Assembly (NCBI RefSeq): GCF_008831285.2
Contig: NC_045143.1
Location: forward strand, 16,714,464-16,778,463
DNA from: Nymphaea colorata
Lineage: Eukaryota; Streptophyta; Magnoliopsida; Nymphaeales; Nymphaeaceae
DNA: 64,000 nt
Direction of reading: 5' to 3'
Of this stretch, positions 1 to 12,170 are shown piece by piece. The notes under the pieces are model-generated. The model searched no databases. It was not told where the DNA came from and worked only from the letters and a program-made list of their open reading frames with translations. Within the stretch, counting starts at the first letter, position 1. Each line of letters begins with the position of its first letter. Both the position numbers and the translations under genes were made by a program.

Positions 1-153
1 CCCTTAATGACTTCAGGAAACTGTAAATACTTTTCGGGAGTCTCAAAGGGTCCCATTTTGCTCAGTTAGCCGTGAACGCTATGCTCATGACAATATTGCA
101 AGAAACATGTTCATTCTCTTCTTGAGATGGATTAATATGAATCACGTATGCAG

Positions 154-483
154 GTTTCAGCAGTGGCTGCCCCTCCGGCACTTCAGAAGCTTAGTGAAAA
201 TTTTCCTGGGTAAGCATATAATATTATAGCTCTAAATATACTTTTGAAATGTCGAAGAATAGTCTACCCATTGCGACCTTTTGTTTTTCAGGCTTCACGT
301 GTACACGGGAATAATTGATCCAACTGTTAACGAACAAGGGTACTATCTCTTTTCCTTCGTGCCTCAAAAATGCATTTGCATTCAAGTCAATCTTGTTTTT
401 AGCTTGCTTCAAGCAAAATCATCTGTTTCAGGTTCATTGTTCCTGGATTTGGAGATGCTGGCGACCGTAGTTTTGGTACATGA
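154..483 (+). CDS. UPP: Uracil phosphoribosyltransferase, C-terminal exons (5' part outside window)
   Basis: This is the 3' end of a pyrimidine-salvage enzyme that makes UMP from uracil and PRPP; plant members are usually plastid-targeted. Three exons are visible: 154-209, 292-339 and 432-483, joined at GT-AG introns with intact phase. They read VSAVAAPPALQKLSENFPG, then LHVYTGIIDPTVNEQG, then FIVPGFGDAGDRSFGT and a stop at 481-483. The GDAGDR segment near the C-terminus is the conserved uracil-binding end of UPRTases, and termination at SFGT is usual in plants. The N-terminal and PRPP-binding exons must lie left of position 1, since nothing in 1-153 reads as an exon. The family call is firm; whether the gene is complete cannot be judged. 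Confidence 0.9.
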
Positions 484-1740
484 AGATGTTCATGTTTTAA
501 CCCTCTATGGAGGACGAAAAATTTTGACAATTCCCATTTTGTATGAGAACTGGCAATTGAGATTCGCCGTCTCCAAGAACCCAAAGCGGGATATAGAAAG
601 TGTTTGTTATTCAATATGTAAAGCCTTCTCACATTGTTCCCACTTTTTCGTATTCCTGGAGAGTTGAGGCGTTCACATTCCTACCCATATTCTCTTTCTG
701 GCTTCGCTTGGGCTAAAATTTGTGCATATATATGTGTATGTGTGAGTGGGCGCATGCAAGATGAATGCACAATCGAGAGTATCACCAGAGCCGAAGTCAT
801 TGACCCTCAACCGCCCAGTTTATTCCGCTCAAAGGCTTTCATGGAGGGAGTGATGCCCGTGAGAGTCATACTGTGAACCGCCAACCCCTAAATACTCTGG
901 TGGTGTGCGGGTGACTGATTCTGAGGGGTAGAAACTGCGTCTACTTGCTGGAAACTGGCAGTGGATCTGAAACGGCTCTTTCAGGAAGCGCCATGCATGT
1001 GGCATGCCTATTAAGCCTTTCGAATCCTGGCTTCGGCAGTTAAACGAACCTAACGCACTGAGCATAAGATACGGCACTCTGGCTCATTATTGGGCAGCCA
1101 GGTCATGCTCAAGCTCATAAAAAATTGATCTCAATTTGCCAGTGTCAAGCTGGTGTTGCTTTTTAACAAGCTTCCCTTATTTCAAGACTAGAGTTGGTGC
1201 AGTTATGTGCTAATTTTATGTAACCAGTCTTGGTATAATTTGGCTAGACAAAAAGTGTCCATCCAATTGGACGTCGACATTTTATGACTAACTCCATCCA
1301 CGTGGTTAGAATATTAAAATTATAACCTTCAAATTGAAAAAGAAAAATCAAGTTTTTGATTTGAAATTTATGTTTGAGTTGAAAGAATTAGTGATGGCCT
1401 GCATTCGTTAGATAAAATGGCTTCCGATGATTTTTGTCGAATTACTTACCATTGACGTTCCATTAAAAATATTGTTTACATCACATCCCTTCAGGAGTGG
1501 ATGGTCGCTCTCATAGCTCGGAATGAATCGTACGGAAAACGTTGAAACGATGTAAACTTGAAACACTTGTTTGGCAGTCAGTAACGAACTTGCTGATCAT
1601 TCAGCAAGTTTAAAAACATCAGTTGAACTTTAAAATTTTCTCAGGATGTTTGACCCAATGAAAGTATTCTGGAGCAGGAAAAATGTACGGACCGGCCCAT
1701 GAAATGGCTGGAGAAAAAACTTAACAGGATAAGAGAACAA
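484..1740. other. 3' flank and intergenic spacer
   Basis: This stretch holds the 3' untranslated region of the UPRTase gene, whose poly(A) site I cannot place, followed by AT-rich spacer. The short open frames have no recognisable domain, good splice sites or family resemblance. No gene is supported. Confidence 0.6.
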
Positions 1741-1814
1741 TGTCTGAGCCCGGGTTCGAACCGGGGACCTCTAGTGTGTGAGACTAGCGTGATAACCAAC
1801 TACACCACCCAGAC
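1741..1814 (-). tRNA. tRNA-Val (anticodon CAC)
   Basis: The complement of this 74-nt segment folds as a complete cloverleaf. A 7-bp acceptor stem (GTCTGGG with CTCAGAC, one G-T wobble) is followed by discriminator A. The D arm carries TGGTGTAGTTGGTTATCA, the five-pair anticodon stem CTAGT/ACTAG encloses loop CTCACAC, and the T arm carries GGTTCGAACCC. Anticodon CAC lies at 1778-1780 and reads valine GTG codons. No intron is present, and CCA is not encoded, as expected for a nuclear tRNA. Internal A and B box promoter elements are intact, so the gene is probably functional. Confidence 0.96.
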
Positions 1815-3542
1815 AACGATGTCTTAAAATCTCAGTTTTATTTTATATGTATTTTCATGTTAACTTGACCGGCACATTTCCCGGAGATTAGTCTGCTTGG
1901 CACTATTTTGATATACTTCAGAAATCACTTCTAAAAGAAACTGATCCCAATGAAGTCTTCATTTGATGATAAATCAACTTTATTATTTATGTAATCATTA
2001 AAAAATAAGCAAGTTTGGTTTTCCAAACCAGACTCGAGCACCGTAAACATATCTCTAGATTTGAATGTTATATTGAATCCATTAGAATCTATTCAAATGT
2101 GTATCCCTATTGGATGCCGGATCTCAAGAACCGTAACCATGTCCCTAGATATTATTTATTGCTTTGTTTATGCTGTTCACCGATTGAACCAAGAACCGTA
2201 ATCATGTCTTTGGTTTAAATATTATATCTGAATCCGGGAATCGGTTCATGTGTACCCCAATTTGACGACACAGCTCAAAGCGAAACCAAAAATATTCGGG
2301 CCGTAGAACCCATAAAAAAGAGTTGTTGCAACTTCAGCAAAAGGTTATGATTTTACCTTTCCAAAAACAACTCAAAAAATATGCGTATGTTTATTAATAC
2401 AATTAGGTTTTCCTCGATGAACTTTTTAACATTCATAAAAAATGTGACATCATTATTTTAAATATTAAAATAAATTATAGTAGAAAAGCTAAGTTATTTG
2501 GGTACAAGCAATTATGCATTGGTATTATTAGATACCGTCGAAGAACGTTAATTCAAACTATTCAACAATTATCTCTATAAAAGGTGTTTTATTACATTAA
2601 CCATGCTTAATTTAGTCATAATTCAAAGGAAAAACGCAAAAACGGCTGCTTTACATTAATGGCATAAAAATTATGTGCCATATCAAAATATTAAGAGTGT
2701 TGTTGTTCATGTGCTTCTTCAAATTTCACAAAGAAATCTCCCGTTTTAGCTTTACCCAGCACATACACATTTCCAGTGCTTTTTTAACCAAGGCTGACTT
2801 GCCTTTTATGCTCATTCACTCGTGACGGTGAAATACTTAACCACCTTATGAGTTATGACATGCAAGCATACTATGGCGCATGTCACACAATAGTTAAACT
2901 CTTTCACCGTGCAGGTGAAAATGCATAAGACAAAGGCATGTGTTTCAAAATAACTAAAAGAAAAAACTGCCTCACATATTCTTTCAATAAGTACACCCCT
3001 CAGCCCGTGTGAAAATAAACATACAATGTTTACCATCATACATGAATGACTTTTTCCCTCTCTTTTATCTTTCTTCCTTTTCTGCATTTTGCAAAAAAGA
3101 CTTCACAAGAAAGGCATGTGTTTTCTTGAACCTTGACGCCAAATCAGCTTTATTGGACAAGAATGTCACCATTGGCATCTCCAAACAACAAATCAATTCT
3201 GTGAAGGCTAGAAAAAGAACAAAAACGATATCAAATTTGTAAAGCTTTTTCCCAGCAAGAAGGCACACACACCAGTAAGACACAATTTTCCTTTACATAT
3301 AAAACCCAAATCTTTCCATCATGTTCTACACAAAGCACTTTTGTTCCCTCCTTTTGGAAGGTTGGAAGACGCTCTCTCGTCTTCCCCCTAAGATATAAAC
3401 TTCTCCCCTTCAAGACATCAAGACCCAACACAAACTTAAGGGTTGAGCCTGACATTTAATTCTAGTGGAATAACAGGACTGCTACAAAACAAACATCAGC
3501 AGATGTCTGCTAGATAAAAGAGAGAATGCAGAAGAACAACAC
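1815..3542. other. AT-rich spacer with degenerate repeats
   Basis: No gene is supported. At about 2040-2270 there are two or three diverged copies of a segment starting ACCGTAA-CATG-TCT and running through a motif like ATTGAATCC and TGTGTA-CCC. The remainder is AT-rich sequence plus the 3' flank of the bHLH gene on the minus strand. Confidence 0.5.
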
Positions 3543-3835
3543 CTAAGCAACAGGAGGCCTGAGGACATGATCATGGGAGGTATCCAGCACAGCTGGGGGG
3601 ATCCATTGCCACATTGCCACCGGAGAGTAGTTAGGATAGACAACAGCTTTGGTGTTTTCAGCAAGTGCAGCAGCATGGTATGCAGAAGCAGGATGCGGAA
3701 CAAAAGTAGATGGCATGCTTGTGCTTTTGATAGCGTGCTCTATCCGTTCCTTCTCAGCCTTCAGTCTCACCTTCTCCTCCCTGAGCTCCACCTTCTCAGC
3801 CTGTGGAAGCGTTCAACATTAACTCATCACGCACA

Positions 3836-3874
<39 letters not shown>

Positions 3875-5961
3875 CAAACCATTTACCTTGAGATTCATTA
3901 TTGACTCCCGAAGTATCGCATTTGCATCCTTCAGCTTCTGGGCCTCTGCTCGTAGATGATTCAGAGCACGAGCAGCATCACTCAGAATGGCAACCTTGTC
4001 ACTCTTTGGAGTGCCCCCTGGATCCAACACGGAGCACAACTCTAGGAACCTAAAAATTATAGGTCTCAATTAGTTAGGATGCATTATCTCCAACAACAAA
4101 AAAATTGTCAGAAGGAGAGAGAGAGAGAGAGAGCAGACCGATCATTGAGCCTGTCCCTTCGCAACTTCTCACGACAGGCTTTAGATCGAGGCTCAGTGCC
4201 TACCTCATCATGACCCCTGCAACAGAGCAGTTAGAGAATAAGAATTATAATCTCACACATGCAAACCAGCAAAATCGTGAACTCCTATCACATTGATATG
4301 GGCAGTTGACATGAGACCACATGGTACAACGCAAGACTCTCCAAAATCCAAACACCATGATATCAGCTTCACTTTGTGTGTTTGTGCTTGGTGGTGAGAT
4401 GTGTATGCATCTTACCTTTTAAGCACCAAGGAAAATATTGCTTGAGATTTAAGGAAACTAATATCATATATTTGCATTTGTAGAAAGTTACTGTGTAAGA
4501 GAAGAAGTCCTTTAGAGTACCACTCGGATGACTAAGCCATTAAGGAAACTACAAATCATGGACTTCGAAGTATGCCAGCTCCTTAGTTACTAGACATCCA
4601 TTTCTGAAAGCACTTTAAAAGGTCACAAACACATTAATTTCTGTATAGACACAAACACAAGCCAGTTCCTTACAAAGATCCATTTCTTAAAGCACCACAA
4701 AAAGGCCACATGAGCATTAGCTTCTGAAAAGTCACGCACACTTTCAATGGAAGCACATAAAGTTTCTTACCTCTTCTTCGATGAAGATTTTTCGTTGTGA
4801 TAAACTTCTTTGCAAGACCTATCAACGCCCACCCCACTGCAAGCAAAAGACGTTATATAGCTTTCCATAAGTTGCACAAACGATTGTACCATCTTAGCTA
4901 CATATTTTTTTGGGGTTGGGTTTTGAGTGCATGTTGATTTGAGCAAGCAACAGGTGGAGGCATAACCACATCAAGAAACAAAACCAAGTTACTTTCAATA
5001 TTTTTACTGCATATCGAGATCGCTATGATGCAGTTTCCAAAATGGTTTAAGGATCAGAAGATTCAGAACGAGTGACTATGTCAATTTAATTGGTAGATCG
5101 AGTTCTAAAAGAAACACTATCGGATGTAAACTCCTAAACCTTCAAAATAGGGGAAAACCAAATAGCTGAAGCAAAAAAACCCACATAAAGATGGAATAAC
5201 ATACTACAGGCTTATCATGAAATTCAAGCCTCTCATAAATATCAAAAACATTTTGAAGAAACAAATTATAATATTTACGGGAAATTTATAAAACTATACA
5301 CACACACACACATATATATATATATAAAACACTTTAGAAAACATAACATATTAATGCGATGAATTTTAGTACACTTGCATTTTCCGTAATGCTTTTTGAA
5401 GTTTCAGAGCTGCAAAATTCCCTGAGATAAGACGAAAGATTAAATTCATCTCAACATTTAGATCCAGGTAACGAAATCAACGGACTCCAAAAAAATAAAA
5501 GCACATCTGAAACAAGTTCACAAAAATCATATAAACATCAAGGTATGACAGAAATTCAATTAAATATCTCTACAACTTCGGGCAAAAAAAAAAAAAAAAA
5601 ACCATTCGAAACGTATCTTCCCATCAAAACAAACCAACCCATTGAAGAACAAATTCATAAAAACTACGAGTGAAATAAATGAGATCCCAATACCCCAACG
5701 TCCATCTACACAACACCTCAAAAACCAACACAGTCATGAACATTGGACATCAAAGCAGAAAACTGCAAGAGGCAACGGAAACTGACACTAAAATCACATT
5801 AGATCAAGAAAAGAAGAAAACAAAAGAAAGAGAAAAGACAAGCATTACCTAGAATTGGGATGATCACGAACAACCTGAGGAGGCCAGAGATATTCACCAT
5901 TCTGGCCTTCACCCGCCATGCTGAAATCAATAACCCATCCACCGTCCTGCACAAACCCCAT
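3543..5961 (-). CDS. bHLH transcription factor, subgroup IVc (ILR3/bHLH104/bHLH115-like)
   Basis: Five coding exons (5961-5849, 4836-4771, 4216-4139, 4049-3887, 3800-3543) give 225 residues with every junction in frame; ILR3 is of similar size. The basic region spans residues 71-83 (SKACREKLRRDRL), helix-loop-helix runs to about 120 (FLELCSVLDPG, then SDKVAILSDAARAL), and a leucine-rich coil runs to about 165 (LKAEKERIEHAI). The last 24 residues contain AMWQWIPPAV and end VLRPPVA, diagnostic of subgroup IVc. IVc proteins are nuclear, dimerise, bind E/G-boxes and drive iron-deficiency responses; their C-terminus is the contact region for BRUTUS-type E3 ligases. I chose Met at 5961. An in-frame ATG at 6042 lies upstream of a plausible 5'-UTR acceptor and would add non-family sequence. 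Which paralogue this is cannot be decided. Confidence 0.93.
3840..3873. repeat. (GA)n microsatellite in bHLH intron 4
   Basis: A perfect GA tract of about 33 nt lies inside the 86-nt fourth intron of the bHLH gene and reads as CT on the gene's sense strand. A second, shorter GA tract (about 4114-4132) sits in intron 3, directly beside that intron's donor site. Confidence 0.95.
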
Positions 5962-8900
5962 ATTTTGTGTTTTGTCCCTCACCAAACGCAACCCTAGTCG
6001 ACCTGAAACCCAGCAAACATGTCCAAAATCAGGATCCGACAAGAGAACCCAAAATCTAACAAGTCCTAGAACGCCAAAACCAGGAGAAAGAGCCCATTAA
6101 CGGAAACCAACAAAAACAAGTAAAAGTAACCACTTCACAATCTGCAAACCGAAGTTACAGAACCAAGAGAAGAAGAAGAAGGGCGAAATCCCTACCCGGA
6201 AATCCATGAGAGGACGAATTGGTGTCTTCGATTAAGAGCCAAAAACGAACGAAGCTGTTGAGGAGTCGGACTTTTACCAACTCGTGTTTTCCTCACTCAC
6301 GCTTCGCCGTTGGCTTTTTCAACACTGCCCTTGTACACGTTCTCGCTTTCCTTCGTTCCCCTCTTTTTGATTTTTTAATATTAAATTTGCGGGCCAAGGT
6401 GGGGGCTCTCAACGCGTTCTATTAAATTACAAAACTGCCCCTTCTGTCCAGTGAAGGGAAAGTGGACGGCGCCCCCTGCGTGCGCTCGTGCCCATCTACC
6501 TTGATGTGAGGCCACGCCACGCGTTTCAGTTAAATTTATAAAAGTGTCTAACTTGAGATCAAATAATACTGGAGTGCTTAATTTCTTTTTTTTAAGGACA
6601 AATTCTCTACGAGAGATATTATTATCATCTTATGTCAAAAGAAAATATATTCTTTTGGTAGGTGTCCTTAAAAATTTCTTTTAAACGTTGAGTACTTATT
6701 TGCTGGTTTGTTCTTTGCCCAAATGTCAAGCTTTTTTTTTTTTTTCTTTCTAATCTAAATGAGCTCGTTTGGAGCTAATATCTGCCATGGATTGTAGCTT
6801 TTTCTTCATCAGTTCATAAATCCATATGAGCATCTCTCTAGAACATGCTTTGCATTCTAGGACCTATCTGACAGATCATTAAGATTCAAACACATCGAGC
6901 TTAGCTCAATTTATAAGGAAAAAGGGCAGTGTCTGCTTAGGTGAGACAAAGTCTATGTAAAAGGTATGGAGGAAATTGGATGTGAGCAAAGAGGTGGACA
7001 TATTAAAATGTTCCAAGACGACGGCCCAATTCAAGTTAGGTGAACATGCACCAACAACAATACTTTTGGTCCTTATACTTCCACGTATTATCATCACGTC
7101 ATGCTGATGAAATCGATCAAACTTTTAACAGAAGAGAAGAAGCCTTCCTTGAATCTCGCACGAACCCAATTATACATGAAAAATAGAAACTAAGATGATG
7201 AAGTAGTGGATACATTTTAAATTTACTGGAATCGAAGGAGACTGCACTCCCATCAAAGAGACTTTGCCTCTATATGGCATTTAATTCAGATACGGATCTA
7301 AGATTCAGGTCAAAGTTCAAATTCAGGTCTTTGAATTCGGATATAGACTGCATAAGATCTGATCCATGCGCCCGATATCGCCTACTTGGACCCGAACTCC
7401 GAACCTTGACTCGATTCGCAGCAGCGTGAATATGGTGCGAAGTCCGCACGCCATGAGACTTGTGCAACATCAGCACGTCCTTGCGGCCACATGCACTGGC
7501 AACCAGGGTCGTAAAATTAAGCTATGATTGAGGGTGTTCTAGGCATTTAGCGAGTTCAGTTCATACCTGTTTTTTCTCTTTTTAACTTTTAAAAACTCCC
7601 TCGCGTTTATTTTATAATGGTTGTTTGAGTGTTGATCCCTTTGGAGAAACAAACCAAGGAAGGACGGCCCCTCGTTAATTTGAAGGACAACTGTTTTTTT
7701 CTATTTTAAAAATCACGTTGTGTTGTGTGCAAACCATAGTGGGGGAAAACGACCCTTGGAGCGCCCAAGGGCCGCTGGTTTATTTTCAGACGACGCCTTC
7801 CTCGTTCGGATCTGGATAGAGATAACCTTGGATCCCAGTTCCTTGATCTGGAACAGGAAGCAAAACCCGAGGAAGGAAACGAGTCCAATGTCAATCGGCC
7901 GCTGATTTGCATTAAGATCGGGTAGAATAGAACTAACTTTGTCAGTAACTTAGATCGGATTCGGTCCAGAATTTCCTCATAATATGGATCCAAAGCAATG
8001 GGTTACAATCCTGTGAGGAGGTGTCAGTTGACTTGAGTAGGCCGGAAAGGTCACACTTTAAAACATAATCGTTTTTATTGTTTCAGAAATGAATCAGAGT
8101 GTCATTAATTTATTAACAATTTTAGCCCATATTAAATGATCAGCTTATCATATCACGTCTTCATACTACCACATTGGACATATTAAAAGAATCTGCTCCA
8201 GCATGTTCATGATACGCTAAAGCTATTGCTTATAATCAATGGCTCAAATGACAAATGATTCACATTCCCATTAACTATGGTGTATAACCACATGATATAT
8301 ATATATATAAATAGTGAATGACTCTATTGCAGTTCAGTTTTTGGATCATATAACAGTTTCATGTTGGCATCAACTAGGGCAACGTTAGCCCACAAAACTG
8401 GTGAAACATTAAATATCTGCTTGCTGCTTTAGACGGATTCCTTTCTTTTTTTTCCAGTGAAAATATAGTATTGTGTGGTTTTTGTGAACCACAATATAGA
8501 TTGGATTGGTGCCCATAGTTTCATCGTTCTAAGTAGATCTTTAATTTTTTTATTTGAATATATTGGTGGAACGTGTCTGCCTTGGATAGTAAATTGTTTG
8601 CGGGCGCCAGCCACACTCCCGGTTGCTTTGAATGACGGAAAGGTATTTGCGCATCATGTCACCGCTGTTCTCTTCTGGCGCAAAAAATAAAAGAGAATTT
8701 CTACGTTTGTCACGGAAAACACTAATATAAAAAATTTTCAGTTTGTGTACGCTCGAAAGAAGAAATCTCTTTTTTAATATTTTCTCAATGAACGACGCCC
8801 ACAATATCAAAAGATTACAAAATTCAAACACAAGATTTTGCAAAGCCACTTGCCAAGTGAAAGAAAAAGATTCGTTTCCTATCTTTTAAATTTGGACGGT

Positions 8901-10798
8901 TAACCAATGCTCGTCAGGAATTTTTCTTTCTTTCTTTTTCACTTGACACTACTTTTCAGAACTGTGCTGTTTATTGTAATGGAATATTTTTCACGGAGTT
9001 TTCTTCTGCTCTGCTTGACATATTGAAAGAAATAGTGGGAAGAAATGGATCCAAAACAAAAGAAGAAAAGCTAGTATTTTCACCGCACGACATGAAGAAA
9101 TAGCTTATTAAAAGGCTCTGCTTATCAAGAAAACTGGGTTGCCGAACGTAATTATGCCAACATATGGCACCTTCGTGCAAATCACTCACTTAACTAAAGG
9201 AATTTGCTTGATGAGCGTTTGGGGGAGTAAAGAAAACCAGCCACCATATGAAATAGGTGAGTAATTTAATATATTCAAACTAACTATGGGCTTTCCTGGC
9301 TGAACCATGGTTAACCTAAAGAAAACTATGGTTAAGGGGCCGCGTCCACAGCGAGCGCATGCATCTAGGGAAGGGCGGATTCATGTGAATGTGAGTGGAA
9401 CAAAAGTTGGCAGTATATGATTCTATGGCAATTCAAATTATCAAAAATCGCATATGCAACTTTATCAGTTTAAAATTTGAATTTGGAGAGGGGACTCTTT
9501 TGCAGCCGTCACTTGGTTGGTTCGCGATCAATATCTAACTTCACATAAATCAAAATCTCTAGGCATGGACATAAAAAAAAATTATCTAAATATTCTGACG
9601 ACTAAGGTGAATGAAACCCACCACTAAGCAATATGAGGACAGCACCATGAGAAAACTCAAACCAACAGACTGACAAAGCTAAAACCTGTTTTCCCACTCC
9701 TAGTGATATTACCTAAATGCTGTCGAGGTCAACTTAAATTAGACTTTAGTGACATACAACGCTTTGGGTTTGGGATATACTGACGGTGGCAGCAGGCTGG
9801 AGAACTCAAAATGTTTTCGAAAATATTATAAGACACGCTTTGGGTGTTGTTTCATTTCATCTTTTTGTTGATAAGGGAAATGGGTTAGGTAAATCTCTAG
9901 TAGTAGTTTTACATATCAGAGGAGATGCACCCCAAGTGTGAAGGTCGTAATCTTCTTTGAAGTTCTCAAAATCTACCTGAAATATATTCTATTAAAATTT
10001 TACATATCAATTACTTGGCTCATCATAATTCTGAAATAGAGGTAACCAAGGTTAGTGGCACCATGAATTTGGGTAGGTGCAGGGAGACATTATTCTGACA
10101 TAGAGCCAACGAATTTGCAGGCATACTACAAGATCTTTTCGTAAGAAAGATGATGCAGCATTTATCAGTCTTCGGATCCTACATTCAAATGGAACAAGGC
10201 CAACTAGAGGTCATATCTTTGGTTGCCCATATGTGGAATACTTATGGAAGCTGTAGTGATTGCTATGCAGGATCCAGCCATTGAAAAATTTCAAGGATGG
10301 AGAACGCGTTAAGCTGCTTTTAACACCACAATCGCATCGTCCAAACTGAATGTAGGCGCCGTTGACAGTTATAACAGTGCCTAGAAGGCGGCCTGCCATG
10401 CATGGTTTGGCTCGCTCTAGATACATGCACACTTGCGCTAGCTAAATTTGACTACTATTTCTGGTCCGGTAGGCATTGCGAGTGGGCCACCAAGAGCCTG
10501 CTTGACTCCACGAATGCGTAGGCTCAGTTCGTCAAGCAATGGGAAGGACTCGATTGGGCGTATCTCATCTTCTTGGACAGCCACAATAGGACGTATATCT
10601 GTCAATTCTCAAAGAATATATACCTCGGCACCCCAAAGAATATAACTTGAGTTGTTTTTAGCACCCCAAAAAAGAAGCCAAAGTTGTGAGGGGTCCAACT
10701 TCGTCATTGCTTGCAGATCATAAAACAACTCAAGTTTTTAAAAGAATTAATGTTCTCGGTCGATTGCCTCTCTCCGATTACCTTCATGTGCAGATGCA

Positions 10799-10842
<44 letters not shown>

Positions 10843-11448
10843 ACAAAGTGTTCTGGCTTAATTACCTTGCAACAAGAGGGCGCGGTGCCCTCATTTCAAG
10901 AAAAGATGAAGGTTTGAGCCGGCTGGTTTAGAGAAAGTGAGCGAGAGATCATACCTCCTACCAGCCGATCATCGGCTATCACCAGGGAGAGTTGGTGATC
11001 TCGGTGATGCCCCTCCATCACAGGTTCGAGAGATGTAGAGAGAGACTCGGGTGCCCTCTAAGCCCATTAACTTACAAAGGTATCTTGAACATGGTCCTTA
11101 AAACCTCAGATCAATCCAAGGAGCTTAGATCAACAGGTTATAGAAAGCGACAATGCATCATGGACAGACAGCATTACTTGTATGGCAACAGTAAAGAAGA
11201 TCCCAACAGAACACATGCATGCAAGGCCAAGAGGAACCTTTGCGAACAATTGCTACAACTCACTTGAAATAGTTTCATGACAGGTACAGAAACTGAATCT
11301 AAGTTGAAAAGCCAAAAAAAATTGAGAAGTGAAATCCAAAAATAATCCCTTCAAACATCAACAGTAAAATCAAAGTACAAAAAAGCTTGTGTTTTCATGA
11401 AAAAATCAAATAAGCATGTTTGGCAGGACAAGTCTGAGAACATGCAGC
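5962..11448. other. Long intergenic region, bHLH promoter side
   Basis: The part next to 5961 (to about 6230) should hold the bHLH 5' leader. It includes a pyrimidine-rich acceptor-like site near 6002, suggesting a 5'-UTR intron. The rest, to about 11.4 kb, is AT-rich, with runs of degenerate ATTCAGGTC-like sequence near 7285-7350 and scattered homopolymers. No open frame here shows a recognisable domain or plausible exon chain. Confidence 0.5.
10802..10840. repeat. (TA)n microsatellite
   Basis: A perfect TA dinucleotide run of about 39 nt in intergenic DNA. Confidence 0.95.
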
Positions 11449-11592
11449 TCAATGGATCCAATACTTAATGGAAGCAATCATCTTTACATACAAAAATTGA
11501 CACAAAGAAAAACATGGAGAGATTCCAACAAATACACCATTTGCGAACACAGCTGAAATGAGGCTGTGTTCATTATTCAGTTTTATACTTAC

Positions 11593-11688
11593 ATCAAGAG
11601 ACCCCATACCAGGAAACGAATAAAGCCTCGTAGGAGTAATAGCCATAACGTAGGATCTAGTTGCATTACTCGTACCAGTTGTTTCCAT
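11593..11688 (-). pseudogene. VPS18-like exon fragment
   Basis: The minus strand reads EMETTGTSNATRSY followed directly by VMAITPTRLYSFPGMGSLD. This resembles the N-terminal beta-propeller of plant VPS18 (METASIS-NG-RYYVMAVTPTRLYSFTGIGSLE), a core subunit of the HOPS/CORVET vacuolar tethering complexes. A GTAAGTAT donor follows at 11592, where an exon boundary would be expected. The residues before it do not resemble VPS18, and no neighbouring VPS18 exon is recognisable for kilobases either side. It is best read as a relic of a segmental copy. The identification relies on remembered family sequence. Confidence 0.55.
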
Positions 11689-12170
11689 CTCTAGAATAGA
11701 CTTGTGAAAGAGAACCATAAAAGTGAGAGGCATTTCGCTATTGCGAGTCGGAGCGTCCATTTCAATTTGAATCGGCTGATTCTGATAACAAAAGTTCAAT
11801 AGCAGTCAATTAAATTTTAAGTGAGTTCTATGGTAGTCATTTAAGTTTTAAGCATAAAATAACTCTAAGAGAATGATTGATTGCATGTTTACCTTGTGTT
11901 ATCTCATGATTGTTGGTATCATGTGCTTACTTTCGATTGATATGATCCAACTGTATTATTCCCACTGAGTCAGTAAGTCTCACTACGTATGTATTTCTCT
12001 TTTGCAGAGCAAGCTAAAACTTTCAGAAAAGGCGGCTAAACATCAATTTGTATTTAAGCCTCTCAGTTTCCAGAATAATGGGTAGATGATAAATTCATGT
12101 TTACATTGAATATAATGTAGAAAGTCGTCGTTACATTTCATTTCCATCCCGTTGGGGTGACATTTTCAGA

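Noticed and set aside
5962-6042. Upstream in-frame ATG extending the bHLH protein by 27 residues
   Set aside because: The extension is not family-like and crosses a pyrimidine-rich TTTCAG acceptor-like site, so it is more likely 5' UTR.
11500-11552. Second VPS18-like piece (VFA) after a short intron
   Set aside because: Three residues are not evidence; the implied 40-nt intron is too short for plants, and the frame does not match.
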